Shown here: positions 17,145 through 26,107 of the stretch, one piece after another | Layout: every line of letters begins with the position of its first letter | Numbering within the stretch: the stretch's first letter is position 1 | Assembly (NCBI RefSeq): GCF_000308815.1 | Contig: NZ_BAFX01000048.1 | Coordinates: 1 to 64,000, forward strand | DNA length: 64,000 nt | Direction: 5' to 3' | Origin: Nocardia concava NBRC 100430 | GTDB taxonomy: Bacteria; Actinomycetota; Actinomycetes; Mycobacteriales; Mycobacteriaceae | Made by a program: the position numbers and the translations under genes | Notes under the pieces: generated by a model | The model's input: only the letters and a program-made list of their open reading frames with translations | What the model was told of the DNA's origin: nothing | Database searches by the model: none

Positions 17145-18097
17145 AGCCGCCGCACCACGTCCTCGATATCGGGTTCCTCGATGGACAGGTCGCGGACCTC
17201 CGCGCGCGCGGAGACAGCCGTGAGCAACTGTGCGGCAGTGGTGATCTCGGTATCGAAGGCCAGCCGCTGCCTCATTCCCGCGCCCTCGCTGTCGAGCAGC
17301 TTGGCGCCTGGCAGATCGGCCAGGTCCGCGGTGGGCTCGGCGAGGTCGACGGTCAGCACCCGCTGTGCGCCGACGGTCGCGCCGAGCCCGGTCAGCGAGC
17401 CGTCGTAGACCAGTCTGCCGTGGTCCACCACCAGGACTCGCTCGCACAGCCGCTCGATATCGCCCATATCGTGGGTGGTGAGCAGCAGGGTGGTGCCGCG
17501 CTGGGTGCGCTCGTAGCGCAGGAACTCGCGTAATCGCTGCTTGGACAGCACATCCAGGCCGATGGTCGGCTCGTCGAGGATCACCAGTTCCGGCGAATGC
17601 AGCAGGGCCGCCGCGACTTCCGCGCGCATGCGCTGCCCCAGCGAGAGCTGCCGCACCGGGGTGTCGAGGGTGCCCGCCATCTCCAGCTGGCCGATCAGCT
17701 CGTCGGTGCGGGCGCGCGCCGCGGCCGGTGCCAGCCGGTGGATGGCGGCCAGGATCGAGAACGATTCCCGCAGTGGCAGATCCCACCACAGCTGCGAGCG
17801 CTGCCCGAACACCACCCCGATCCGCCCGGCCAGTTCGCGCCGCTGCCGGACCGGGTCGAGCCCGCAGGTCCGCAATCGTCCGGCGGTGGGCACCAGGATG
17901 CCGGTGATCATCTTGATGGTGGTGGACTTGCCCGCCCCGTTCGCGCCGATGTATCCGACGGCCGCGCCGGGTTCGATGCGGAAGCTCATCCCGTCCACCG
18001 CGGTCAGCAGTTCGCGTCGCCGCCGCCAGCGGCCCTCCTTGCGGCTGAGCACGAAAGTTCTTGTCAGGCCTTCGATATCGATGATCGCTGCACTCAC
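17108..18097 (-). CDS. ABC-2 exporter ATP-binding protein
   Basis: A 329-residue ATPase that powers the two permeases encoded upstream. Walker A is GANGAGKST near residue 51, the signature is LSLGQRMRAE, and Walker B is LVILDEPTIGLD. A C-terminal extension of about 90 residues follows the nucleotide-binding domain. The GTG at 18097 is preceded by AAGGAGG. It overlaps the permease stop by four bases (GTGA), so the three genes form one coupled operon. The SPELVILDEPTIG and FGQRSQLWWDLP elements match the subgroup associated with ABC2_membrane_6 permeases. The substrate is unknown. Confidence 0.92.
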   Translation of the reverse strand: MSAAIIDIEGLTRTFVLSRKEGRWRRRRELLTAVDGMSFRIEPGAAVGYIGANGAGKSTTIKMITGILVPTAGRLRTCGLDPVRQRRELAGRIGVVFGQRSQLWWDLPLRESFSILAAIHRLAPAAARARTDELIGQLEMAGTLDTPVRQLSLGQRMRAEVAAALLHSPELVILDEPTIGLDVLSKQRLREFLRYERTQRGTTLLLTTHDMGDIERLCERVLVVDHGRLVYDGSLTGLGATVGAQRVLTVDLAEPTADLADLPGAKLLDSEGAGMRQRLAFDTEITTAAQLLTAVSARAEVRDLSIEEPDIEDVVRRLYEAAASGSLAP

Positions 18098-18909
18098 CCG
18101 CCGCCTCCTTGATAGTGCTTGGTGCCCAGCCGCCACAGGAACAATGCCGCCGCCCACACCCACAGTGCCGCGATCGGCGCGGCCCAGGCCAGCCAACTCG
18201 GCAGCAACGCCGGGCCGGGCTGCCCGAGCAGGGCGATGGCCGGGACATACGAGGTGAAGGCGACCGGAATCAGAAATCCGAAAACGAGTTTCATCGGTGT
18301 CGGGAACACCGAGGTCGGTTGCATGGACGCATAGGACCCGCCGTAGGTGAAGGCATTGGTGAGCTCCGCGCCGTCGATGAGGAAGAACTGCACCCCGGCC
18401 GCGCACACGAAAAGCCCGGAGAAGATGGCGATTCCGGAGGCCAGCGTCATGCCGAACAACAGCACGTGCCCGGGCGTCCACTCGATATTGTTGCGCGACA
18501 ACCCGAATGCCAGCACGGTGGCCGCCACCGCGATGCGCGCGACCCGGCGTAACTGGATATCGCTGGTCATCAGCTGCAGCAGCAAGGGCTGCGGCCGCAG
18601 ATAGAAGGCGTCGAGTCGGCCCATGCGGATATAGGTGGGCAGGGTGTCGGCGTGCCCGACGATCATGTCGGCAATCGCGAAACTTGTGTTGCTGAGCCCG
18701 AACAGCACCATCATGCCGTTCAGATCCAGTCCGCCCAGTCGCGGCACATTGTGGAAGATCACCCACATCTCGGCGAATTCCACCAGCCCGATCAGGAAGG
18801 CGCTCAGCAGATCCGTGGCGAAGGACACCGGATAGGCGCGTTGAGCACGCAGCCGCGACCCGAGGACGGCGCGGTAGGGCGTGAACCGTGAGGGGCGTGC
18901 CTCACCCAC
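18094..18909 (-). CDS. ABC-2 type permease (ABC2_membrane_6-like), second subunit
   Basis: A 271-residue membrane protein with about six hydrophobic helices, pairing with the permease encoded just upstream to form the exporter channel. The GTG at 18909 is preferred because GGAGGTGCAGG precedes it and it overlaps the upstream permease stop by eight bases. The NAFTYGGSYASMQPTSVFPT segment near the C-terminal third is typical of this permease group. An in-frame start further upstream would overlap the previous gene more deeply and is less likely. Confidence 0.88.
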   Translation of the reverse strand: MGEARPSRFTPYRAVLGSRLRAQRAYPVSFATDLLSAFLIGLVEFAEMWVIFHNVPRLGGLDLNGMMVLFGLSNTSFAIADMIVGHADTLPTYIRMGRLDAFYLRPQPLLLQLMTSDIQLRRVARIAVAATVLAFGLSRNNIEWTPGHVLLFGMTLASGIAIFSGLFVCAAGVQFFLIDGAELTNAFTYGGSYASMQPTSVFPTPMKLVFGFLIPVAFTSYVPAIALLGQPGPALLPSWLAWAAPIAALWVWAAALFLWRLGTKHYQGGGG

Positions 18910-19705
18910 CCTGCACCTCCAGCTTGCGGCGTCCGGCCCGCAGCAGCAGCTGGCCGACACCGATCAGAACCAGTAACCAGAAGCATTGCACGACAACGAT
19001 TTCCATGGCGGCGAACCCGGCGGTACGACCGGAGAGCACATCGATGGGCCATTGCAGCATGGAGGGGAACGGGGTGGCGTAGGCAATGGCGCGCAACCAC
19101 CCCGGGAACAGCGACAGCGGTGCGAAGAGCCCGGCCAGGAAGGTGCCGCAGATCATGTGCAGCGCACGCAGCCCGCGGGTTTCGATGAGCCAGAAACCGG
19201 CCAGGCTCACCGCGAACATGGACAGGAACGACAGCGCCATGGCCAGCAGCAGACTGATGCCGCCGAGCACATAGGGTCCGGCCGTGGTCGGGAACGCCAG
19301 CCCGAAGGTGAGCACGCCGACCAGGATGCTGGGTACCCCGCGCGGGATCAGCGAGTAGACGGCACGGCCCAGATATTCGGCCAGATGGGCGAATTGGATG
19401 TCGATGGGCCGCAGGAAGTCGATGGCCACATCGCCGGTGCGGATGCGCTCCACGATATCGGGCAGGGTCCAGAAGGCGATCGCGCCGAGCAGTCCCTGCG
19501 ACAGCCAGATGTAGGCGCCGATGGTGCCCTGGGTGTAGCCGCCGAACCCGCTGTTGGCCCGCACGGCCGCCATCAGCACCGCGGCCCGCACGAAGCCGAA
19601 GACCAGGTTGGTGATGAGACCGGCCAGCATGGCGAGCCGGTAGTGCGATTGTCTGCGAAACCCTGCCTTGACCAGCTGCCAGTAGACCCCCACGTCGCTG
19701 CGCAC
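18902..19705 (-). CDS. ABC-2 type permease, first subunit
   Basis: A 267-residue integral membrane protein with about six helices, first gene of the three-gene exporter operon. TGDVAIDFLRPIDIQFAHLA is the conserved cytoplasmic loop of this permease class, mirrored as MGRLDAFYLRPQPLLLQLM in the second subunit. The start is a GTG. It is divergent from the aminotransferase gene at 19858, so a shared promoter region is possible, but no shared function is evident. Confidence 0.88.
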   Translation of the reverse strand: MRSDVGVYWQLVKAGFRRQSHYRLAMLAGLITNLVFGFVRAAVLMAAVRANSGFGGYTQGTIGAYIWLSQGLLGAIAFWTLPDIVERIRTGDVAIDFLRPIDIQFAHLAEYLGRAVYSLIPRGVPSILVGVLTFGLAFPTTAGPYVLGGISLLLAMALSFLSMFAVSLAGFWLIETRGLRALHMICGTFLAGLFAPLSLFPGWLRAIAYATPFPSMLQWPIDVLSGRTAGFAAMEIVVVQCFWLLVLIGVGQLLLRAGRRKLEVQGG

Positions 19706-19857
19706 AAGAGGTTCACGTTACGGGAACGCCGGTGTCGGGGGCCGGGTTTGGGCAAAACGCAGCGGTGCGGAGGCAAATTTGTCGAAAATGGTCATGTTTC
19801 AGACTGGGTACTGGTAGAAACATCAGCGTTTCACTCTGTTGCGATGCGAGGACCCAG

Positions 19858-21120
19858 ATGACCATGGCCGAGACGACCGTTTTCGAGGCGCTCGAATCGA
19901 ATGTGCGTGGTTACTGCCGTTCCTGGCCGACCGTCTTCGACACCGCCCGCGGCGCCTGGCTCACCGATCAGAACGGCAAGGACTACCTGGACTTCTTCGC
20001 CGGCGCGGGCGCGCTCAACTACGGGCACAACAATCCGGTCCTCAAGCAGGCACTGCTCGACTACCTGATCGGCGACGGCATCACCCACGGCCTGGACATG
20101 TCCACGGTCGCCAAGGCCCGGCTGCTCGAGACCATCCGCGATCTGGTGCTGGCCCCGCGCGGACTCGACTACAAGGTCCAGTTCCCCGGCCCCACCGGAG
20201 CCAATGCCGTCGAGGCCGCGCTCAAGCTGGCGCGCAAGGTCACCGGCCGCACCACCGTCCTGAACTTCACCAATGCCTTCCACGGCATGAGCCTGGGCGC
20301 GCTGTCGGTCACCGGCAATGCCGCCAAGCGCGCGGGCGCGGGCGTGCCGCTGACGCACGCCGTCCCGATGCCCTACGACGGCTATCTCGAGGAGTCCGAG
20401 GATCTTTCGTGGATGCGCCGGGCCCTCGACGACAGCTCGTCCGGGCTGGACAAGCCCGCCGCCGTGATCGTGGAGACCGTGCAGGGCGAGGGCGGGGTCA
20501 ATGTGGCCCGCCCCGAATGGTTGCGCCACCTCGCCGAGCTGTGCTCGGACCGCGGCATCCTGCTCATCGTCGACGACGTCCAGATGGGCTGCGGGCGCAC
20601 CGGTCCGTTCTTCTCCTTCGAGATCGCGGGCATCACCCCCGATATCGTGACGCTCTCGAAATCCATTGGCGGCTACGGCCTCCCGATGGCGCTGGTGCTC
20701 ATGCGCCGGGAGCTGGACCAGTGGGCGCCCGGCGAGCACAACGGCACCTTCCGCGGCAACAACGCCGCCTTCATCACCGCCGAGGTGGCGCTGCGCCACT
20801 ACTGGTCCGATGATCGCCTGGCGACCGCGACCCTGGCCAAGGGCGCCCGCATCCACGACCACTTCGTCTCGCTCACCGAGGAGTACAGCGGAATCTCCAC
20901 GCGCGGACGCGGATTGGTGCAGGGTCTGGTGTTCGCCGACGCCTCCCAGGCCACCAAGGTCTGCCGGGTCGCCTTCGAGCACGGGCTGCTCGTCGAAACC
21001 TCCGGCAGCTACGACGAAGTCGTGAAGCTGCTGCCGCCCCTGACCGTCACCGATGACGAGATCACCCACGGCCTGGGCATTCTCACCCGCGCCGTGGAGA
21101 TCGTCCGCGACGGTCACTGA
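19858..21120 (+). CDS. EctB-like diaminobutyrate aminotransferase
   Basis: A 420-residue PLP enzyme of class III, closest in pattern to diaminobutyrate-2-oxoglutarate transaminase, which makes L-2,4-diaminobutyrate from aspartate semialdehyde and glutamate. The PLP lysine is K268 in TLSKSIGG, and D239 in VDDVQMGCGRTG contacts the pyridine nitrogen. The YGHNNP and GPTGANAVEAALKLAR blocks are EctB-like. GAGG lies six bases before the ATG at 19858. No ectA, ectC or ectD is nearby, so it is an orphan that could serve siderophore or peptide precursor supply rather than ectoine. It ends at a strong terminator. Confidence 0.82.
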   Translation: MTMAETTVFEALESNVRGYCRSWPTVFDTARGAWLTDQNGKDYLDFFAGAGALNYGHNNPVLKQALLDYLIGDGITHGLDMSTVAKARLLETIRDLVLAPRGLDYKVQFPGPTGANAVEAALKLARKVTGRTTVLNFTNAFHGMSLGALSVTGNAAKRAGAGVPLTHAVPMPYDGYLEESEDLSWMRRALDDSSSGLDKPAAVIVETVQGEGGVNVARPEWLRHLAELCSDRGILLIVDDVQMGCGRTGPFFSFEIAGITPDIVTLSKSIGGYGLPMALVLMRRELDQWAPGEHNGTFRGNNAAFITAEVALRHYWSDDRLATATLAKGARIHDHFVSLTEEYSGISTRGRGLVQGLVFADASQATKVCRVAFEHGLLVETSGSYDEVVKLLPPLTVTDDEITHGLGILTRAVEIVRDGH

Positions 21121-21178
21121 AAGCCGGCGCCTACAGGGCGCGCAAATCGTCGGTCTCCGCCCACACCGGGGCCGACCG

Positions 21179-21223
21179 GGTGCCGGGTTCCCAGCTGCGG
21201 AGGGAACCCGGCACCACCCTTTT
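21179..21223. terminator. Bidirectional terminator between EctB-like and kinase genes
   Basis: GGTGCCGGGTTCCC and GGGAACCCGGCACC pair perfectly over 14 bp around a 9-base loop, followed by ACCCTTTT. It lies between two convergent stop codons and can serve both. Confidence 0.8.
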
Positions 21224-21238
21224 CGCCGAAGTGCGCCC

Positions 21239-23281
21239 CTACTTGCCGAAGTGCGCCAGGAACCAGGTGTTCAGTTCCGCCGCGGTTTTCGGTGCGGTCC
21301 CGGGGTTTTCGTCCGGTAGCCCGTCGAGTTCGACCTGCATGTTCAGGTCGTCGTAGATCGCGACCAGAATCTGGTGCGGATGCTCGCCGGTGGAGTCGAG
21401 ATAGCAGAAGTAGCGGCCGACCGGCTTGTCACCCTGTCGCCAGACGTCGTCGGCTCCGGCACCGCCGCCACAGGAACGACCCGAGAGCTGGCTCACTTCG
21501 CTCTGATAGATGAGTCTCACCATGTCCTTGGTGCGATAGGCGGCGAATGAGACCCCGGGCGCGCCGAGCGCCTCATCGCAGGAGACGACCGCCAGCGCTC
21601 CGGCCACGGGCGGATCGACGTGGCGGCAGTTGCGGGTGATGTAGGGGTCGCTCGTGTGTTTCAGCAGAGCGCGGTCCTCGGCGGTGAAATCGTCGGGGTC
21701 CCGGCCGCTTTCCTGCGACCGGAGGCGGCGGGCGTTGTACTTCGCGTCGTAGTCGCGTGTGGCCGTCAGGTCGGTGTTGTCCCAGATGTAGGCGGAAATG
21801 ACCAGCCGCGCCTCATCGGTCACGACCAGGCCGGGCGCGGGCGTGCCCCGGCTGCGATCGAGGTAGCAGGCCTTGCGACCGACCTCCTTGCCCTTGTCGA
21901 GCAGCGGGCCGTCCTTGCCCGCCGGATCCGACGGGCAACTGGTCGCGCCGAAGACGCCCAGGTAGGTGGAGGCGTAGTAATCGTGCATGGCGTCGGCGGT
22001 GCGGAATCGGAAGAAGCGGGCCGCCGGCGCGGCGGCGGCCACGTTCGGATCGCAGAGAATGAAGGACGTCCCCTGCGAATCCATATCGGCGTGGATGCAA
22101 TTGGCTCGGTGATATCCGGTCCCGGGGACCAGCGCGAGCACCTCTATATCGGCGGCCTGCAGCGTCAGGGCGTCCGGGATCGGAGTGCCCGGCGTGGTTC
22201 GTTGCCAGTATGCCCAGCCCGCGAAGGCCAGCGAGCCCGCGACCAGGACGAGCACGCCCAGCACCGCCGCGATCCGGCGCAGGCGGGAGCGTCGCCCGGG
22301 GTGGCCGGCGGTGCCGTTCGGGAGGCTCGCACCGGTGCCGCCGGTGCCCGGATCGGATCGGTCCGTCACCGTCTCCGTCGTATCCGCCGGTGCCCCGGTG
22401 GGATTCGTGACCGGCCGGGCGACGCCGGTGAGTCCGGTCGTCGAGCCGGTGAGCGCGGCCCGCGCGGCGGCGGCGAGTTCGCCCGCGCTGGCGTAGCGGT
22501 CGCTCGGTTCCTTGGCCATGCCGCGGGCCACGACGGCGTCGAAGGCGGCCGGGACAGTGGGGCGGACCAGGCTGGGGCGGGGGATCGGGTCGAACAGGTG
22601 GGCGCGCATGATCTGCGCGTCATTGCCCCCGGAGAACGGCTTTGTGCCGGTGAGGCATTCGAAGAGGACGCAGGCCAGGCCGTAGACATCGGCGGTGGGG
22701 CCGAGTTCCACGGCGGAGAAGCGTTCGGGGGCCATATAGCGGTAGGAGCCGACGGCCCCGCCGTCGCGGGTGAGGGATTCGTCGGTGGCGGACTGGGCGA
22801 TACCGAAATCCACCAGGTAGACGAAGCCCTCGTGGGTGAGCAGGATGTTGTCCGGCTTCACATCCCGGTGCAGCAGGCCGTCGTGGTGGGCCGCGTCGAG
22901 CGCGGCGGCCACCTGTTCCACCACCGAGACCGCGTGCTCGGGTGAGCCGGGCCCGTGCCGGTGCAGCAGTGAGCGCAGGCTGTCGCCGTCCACCAGCCGC
23001 ATATCGATGTACAGCCGGCCCTCGATCTCGCCGTAGTCGTGGATCGGGATGACGTGCGCCTCCCGAAGCCGAGCCGCCGCATGTGATTCGCGTTGGAAGC
23101 GCTGCCGGTACACGCTGTCCTCGGCGAGCCGTTCGGGCAGCACCTTGATGGCCACCGTGCGGTCCTTGACCGTGTCGTAGGCCTGATACACCTCGCCCAT
23201 GCCCCCGCGTCCGATCAATCGGTCCAGGCGGTACGGCCCGAACCGGGATCCGACGGTGAGCGGGTGATTCGGACTGCTCAT
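21239..23281 (-). CDS. Receptor Ser/Thr protein kinase with duplicated four-Cys ectodomain
   Basis: A 680-residue PknB-type kinase. The glycine loop is IGRGGMGEVY, the ATP lysine is K46, the catalytic loop is HRDVKPDN (138-145), DFG is at 158-160, and APE is near 184. A Thr/Pro linker leads to a transmembrane helix at about 337-358. The extracellular part contains two similar units, each with four cysteines, including NCIHAD...LC and NCRHVD...SC, and ending ACYLD and FCYLD. The ATG at 23281 is preferred, with GAGGA upstream. It is divergent from the sulfonate operon. Confidence 0.92.
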   Translation of the reverse strand: MSSPNHPLTVGSRFGPYRLDRLIGRGGMGEVYQAYDTVKDRTVAIKVLPERLAEDSVYRQRFQRESHAAARLREAHVIPIHDYGEIEGRLYIDMRLVDGDSLRSLLHRHGPGSPEHAVSVVEQVAAALDAAHHDGLLHRDVKPDNILLTHEGFVYLVDFGIAQSATDESLTRDGGAVGSYRYMAPERFSAVELGPTADVYGLACVLFECLTGTKPFSGGNDAQIMRAHLFDPIPRPSLVRPTVPAAFDAVVARGMAKEPSDRYASAGELAAAARAALTGSTTGLTGVARPVTNPTGAPADTTETVTDRSDPGTGGTGASLPNGTAGHPGRRSRLRRIAAVLGVLVLVAGSLAFAGWAYWQRTTPGTPIPDALTLQAADIEVLALVPGTGYHRANCIHADMDSQGTSFILCDPNVAAAAPAARFFRFRTADAMHDYYASTYLGVFGATSCPSDPAGKDGPLLDKGKEVGRKACYLDRSRGTPAPGLVVTDEARLVISAYIWDNTDLTATRDYDAKYNARRLRSQESGRDPDDFTAEDRALLKHTSDPYITRNCRHVDPPVAGALAVVSCDEALGAPGVSFAAYRTKDMVRLIYQSEVSQLSGRSCGGGAGADDVWRQGDKPVGRYFCYLDSTGEHPHQILVAIYDDLNMQVELDGLPDENPGTAPKTAAELNTWFLAHFGK

Positions 23282-23458
23282 TACCCGTCCTCGGCTGCTC
23301 GCTGCGGCTCCATTGTGGCAGTCGAGGGATGAGGCAAGCCCAGAATCACGCGGATTACAACCGGTGACCAGGGCGATCTGGAAAGGCATGGTTCGAGATG
23401 GCGGGCGAAGGCCCTCGGCCGCCGATGTCCCCGTCCCCATTCGCCCCGAGGTGCTGTC

Positions 23459-24271
23459 GTGTCCTCAATTGCCGTGCAGGCCAGGCCCGTTGCGGCCCGC
23501 CTGCGCCTGCCGAGCGTAGCCGTGCTGGCGCGGTTCGTCGCGCCGGTATTGGTGGTCGTGATCTGGCAGATCGCGAGTTCGACCGGAGTGCTGCCGGAGC
23601 GGCTGCTCGCCTCCCCGCTGACCGTCGTGCAGACGGCGATCGATCTGATCAAGGACGGCACCCTGACCAAGGCGGTGTCGGTGTCATTGCAGCGCGCCGC
23701 ACTGGGTTTCGTCATCGGCGCGGTGTTCGGGATCGGGCTGGCGCTGCTGGCCGGGCTGAGCCGGGCGGGGGAGTATCTGGTCGATCCGCTGCTGCAGATG
23801 CTGCGCACGCTGCCGTTCTACGGGCTGATCCCGCTGTTCATCCTGTGGTTCGGTATCGGGGAGCTGCCCAAGATCGTGCTGGTCGCCTTCGGCGTGGCGG
23901 TTCCGTTGTACCTCAACACCTTCGCGGGCATCCGCAGCGTGGACGGCAAGCTGGCCGAGCTGGCGCAGGTGCAGCGGCTGAGCCGCTTTCAGCTGATCCG
24001 CCACATCGTGCTGCCGGGCGCGCTGCCGCAGACGCTGGTCGGATTGCGCCAGTCGCTGGGTGTGGCCTGGCTGGCGCTCATTGTCGCCGAGCAGGTCAAT
24101 GCCGATGCGGGCCTGGGCTTCATGATCAACGACGCCCGCGAGTTCCTGCGCACCGACGTGATCGTGGTGGGTCTGCTGGTCTACAGCCTGCTCGGCCTGC
24201 TCACCGACGCCCTGGTTCGTTCGATCGAGAGGAGAGCGCTGTCATGGCGACGCGGCTTCCTGGCACACTGA
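23459..24271 (+). CDS. ssuC: Alkanesulfonate ABC transporter permease
   Basis: A 270-residue permease of the SsuC/TauC/NrtB family, forming the channel for sulfonate uptake. It has about six helices and the EAA-type loop AELAQVQRLSRFQLIRHIVLPGALPQ (only the PGALPQ end and AELAQ start are diagnostic here). The start is GTG. First gene of ssuC-ssuB-ssuA-ssuD. Its last 28 bases overlap the ATPase gene. Expression under sulfate limitation is expected from the family, but no operator was identified. Confidence 0.9.
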   Translation: MSSIAVQARPVAARLRLPSVAVLARFVAPVLVVVIWQIASSTGVLPERLLASPLTVVQTAIDLIKDGTLTKAVSVSLQRAALGFVIGAVFGIGLALLAGLSRAGEYLVDPLLQMLRTLPFYGLIPLFILWFGIGELPKIVLVAFGVAVPLYLNTFAGIRSVDGKLAELAQVQRLSRFQLIRHIVLPGALPQTLVGLRQSLGVAWLALIVAEQVNADAGLGFMINDAREFLRTDVIVVGLLVYSLLGLLTDALVRSIERRALSWRRGFLAH

Positions 24272-25104
24272 CCGATTCGGTGATCGCGGCGACGCTGGCC
24301 GAGCTGACGGAGACCGCCGAGGTCACCGAGACCACCGAGGCTGTCGAGGTCACCGAGACCTCCCGGGCCGCCGAGGTCGCCGGAGCGCCCGGTGAAGCCC
24401 CGGTGGCGCGAATTCGCGGCCTGGTCAAGGACTTCAGCGAGCGCCGGGTCCTGCACGGCATCGATCTGGACATCAAGCCCGGCGAGTTCGTGGCCCTGCT
24501 CGGCCGCAGCGGCTCCGGTAAATCGACCCTGCTGCGCGCGCTGGCGGGCCTGGACAACCAGACCGACGGGGAGCTGACCGTCTCCGGTGAGGTGGCGGTC
24601 GCCTTCCAGGAGCCGCGCCTGGTGCCGTGGAAGCGGGTGCGCGACAACGTCACCCTGGGCCTGCGCCACCAGAATCCCAAGGCCGCAGCGGAAGCCGCGC
24701 TCGCCGAGGTCGGGCTGGCCGAGCGTGGCGGGGCCTGGCCGCTCACCCTCTCCGGCGGTGAGGCGCAGCGTGCCTCGCTGGCCCGCGCCCTGGTCCGCGA
24801 GCCGGACCTGCTGCTGCTCGACGAACCCTTCAGCGCGCTGGATGCCTTGACCCGCATCACGATTCACGGCCTGGTGCTGGACCTGTGGGCCAAGCACCGC
24901 CCCGGCGTGCTGCTGGTCACCCACGATGTGGACGAGGCGGTGCTGCTCGCCGACCGTGCCCTGGTCCTGGTGGACGGCCGCATCGGGCGCGAGATCGCCA
25001 TCGACCTGCCGCGTCCGCGTCGCCGCGACCACCCCGAATTCCTGGCCCTGCGTACGGCTTTGCTGGCCGAACTGGGCGTCTCCCCGGAAGGAACCACCGA
25101 ATGA
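24244..25104 (+). CDS. ssuB: Alkanesulfonate ABC transporter ATPase with Thr/Glu-rich N-terminal extension
   Basis: A 286-residue ATPase. Walker A is GRSGSGKST (87-95), the Q-loop segment is VAFQEPRLVPW, the signature is LSGGEAQRASLARAL, and Walker B is LLLLDEP. FQEPRLVPW is characteristic of the SsuB/TauB group. Residues about 20-46 are an extra low-complexity stretch made of repeated VTETxEAVE units, encoded by direct DNA repeats (GAGGTCACCGAGACC twice). The ATG at 24244 has GAGGAG upstream. It overlaps ssuC by 28 bases and ssuA by four. Confidence 0.92.
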   Translation: MATRLPGTLTDSVIAATLAELTETAEVTETTEAVEVTETSRAAEVAGAPGEAPVARIRGLVKDFSERRVLHGIDLDIKPGEFVALLGRSGSGKSTLLRALAGLDNQTDGELTVSGEVAVAFQEPRLVPWKRVRDNVTLGLRHQNPKAAAEAALAEVGLAERGGAWPLTLSGGEAQRASLARALVREPDLLLLDEPFSALDALTRITIHGLVLDLWAKHRPGVLLVTHDVDEAVLLADRALVLVDGRIGREIAIDLPRPRRRDHPEFLALRTALLAELGVSPEGTTE

Positions 25105-26096
25105 AATCCAGACGTCTGTTCGCCGCCCTGGCGCTCACCACGGCCCTCGTCACCGCGGCGTGCTCGTCCGGCGGCGACGACAGCAAGGGTGTGAACGCGG
25201 ACGGTTCGGTGGACCTGTCGCAGGTGACCCTGCACCTGGGCGACCAGAAGGGACAGGCGCTGCAGGCCCTGCTCGAGGTGTCCGGCGTGGCGAAAGACCT
25301 GCCGTACAAGGTGGATTGGGCCAGCTTCACGGCCGGGCCGCCCATGCTGGAGGCCATCAATGCCGGGTCGGTCGACTTCGGTGGCGTCGGCAATGCCCCG
25401 CCGGTGTTCGCGGCCGCGGCCAAGTCGCAGATCAAGATCGCGGCGGTCTATGACGCGGGCGCCAAGGGCCAGGCCATCATCGTGCCCAAGGATTCGGCCC
25501 TGAAGGATCCGAAGGACCTGCGCGGCAAGAAGATCGCGGTCACCAAGGGCAGCTCGGCGCACTATCACCTGCTGTCGGTGCTGACCAAGAACGGGCTGTC
25601 GTTCTCCGATATCGAGCCGCAGTACCTGCAGCCCGCCGACGCGCTGGCCGCGCTGTCCACCGGCCGGGTCGACGCGTGGGTGGTGTGGGATCCCTATTCG
25701 GCCCAGGCCGAATTGGCCGGCAACCGGGTCCTGGTCGACGGCACCGACTATGTGAAGCCCGACGCCTTCTACGTCGTCGGCACCAAGACCCTGCAGAACA
25801 AGGCCACCGCCGCCGCGGTGCGCGATCTGCTCACCCGCATTCAGCGGGCGCACGTCTGGATCACCGGCCACCACGAGGAATGGGCCAAGCGGTCCTCGGA
25901 GATCACCGGCGTGCCCTACGACGTCACCCTGCGGGCGGTCGAACGCGGCAATGTCGCGGACCATCCGCTCGATGACGCCACCATCGCCGCCGAACAGCAG
26001 GTGGCCGACGCCTTCTCCGACGCCAAGCTGATCCCCGGCAAGGTGAAGATCACCGACTTCGTCGACACCCGCTACAACGACCGCTTCACCTCCTAG
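25101..26096 (+). CDS. ssuA: Sulfonate-binding lipoprotein
   Basis: A 331-residue substrate-binding protein. An N-terminal signal peptide ends in VTAAC, a lipobox with Cys at about residue 21, so it is anchored outside the membrane. The fold is NMT1/SsuA-like, with LRGKKIAVTKGSSAHYHL and WVVWDPYSAQAEL as the ligand-pocket blocks. The ATG overlaps the ssuB TGA (ATGA). It delivers sulfonates to SsuC/SsuB and is followed after 11 bases by the monooxygenase. Confidence 0.93.
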   Translation: MKSRRLFAALALTTALVTAACSSGGDDSKGVNADGSVDLSQVTLHLGDQKGQALQALLEVSGVAKDLPYKVDWASFTAGPPMLEAINAGSVDFGGVGNAPPVFAAAAKSQIKIAAVYDAGAKGQAIIVPKDSALKDPKDLRGKKIAVTKGSSAHYHLLSVLTKNGLSFSDIEPQYLQPADALAALSTGRVDAWVVWDPYSAQAELAGNRVLVDGTDYVKPDAFYVVGTKTLQNKATAAAVRDLLTRIQRAHVWITGHHEEWAKRSSEITGVPYDVTLRAVERGNVADHPLDDATIAAEQQVADAFSDAKLIPGKVKITDFVDTRYNDRFTS

Positions 26097-26107
26097 GAGT
26101 CCCCCGA

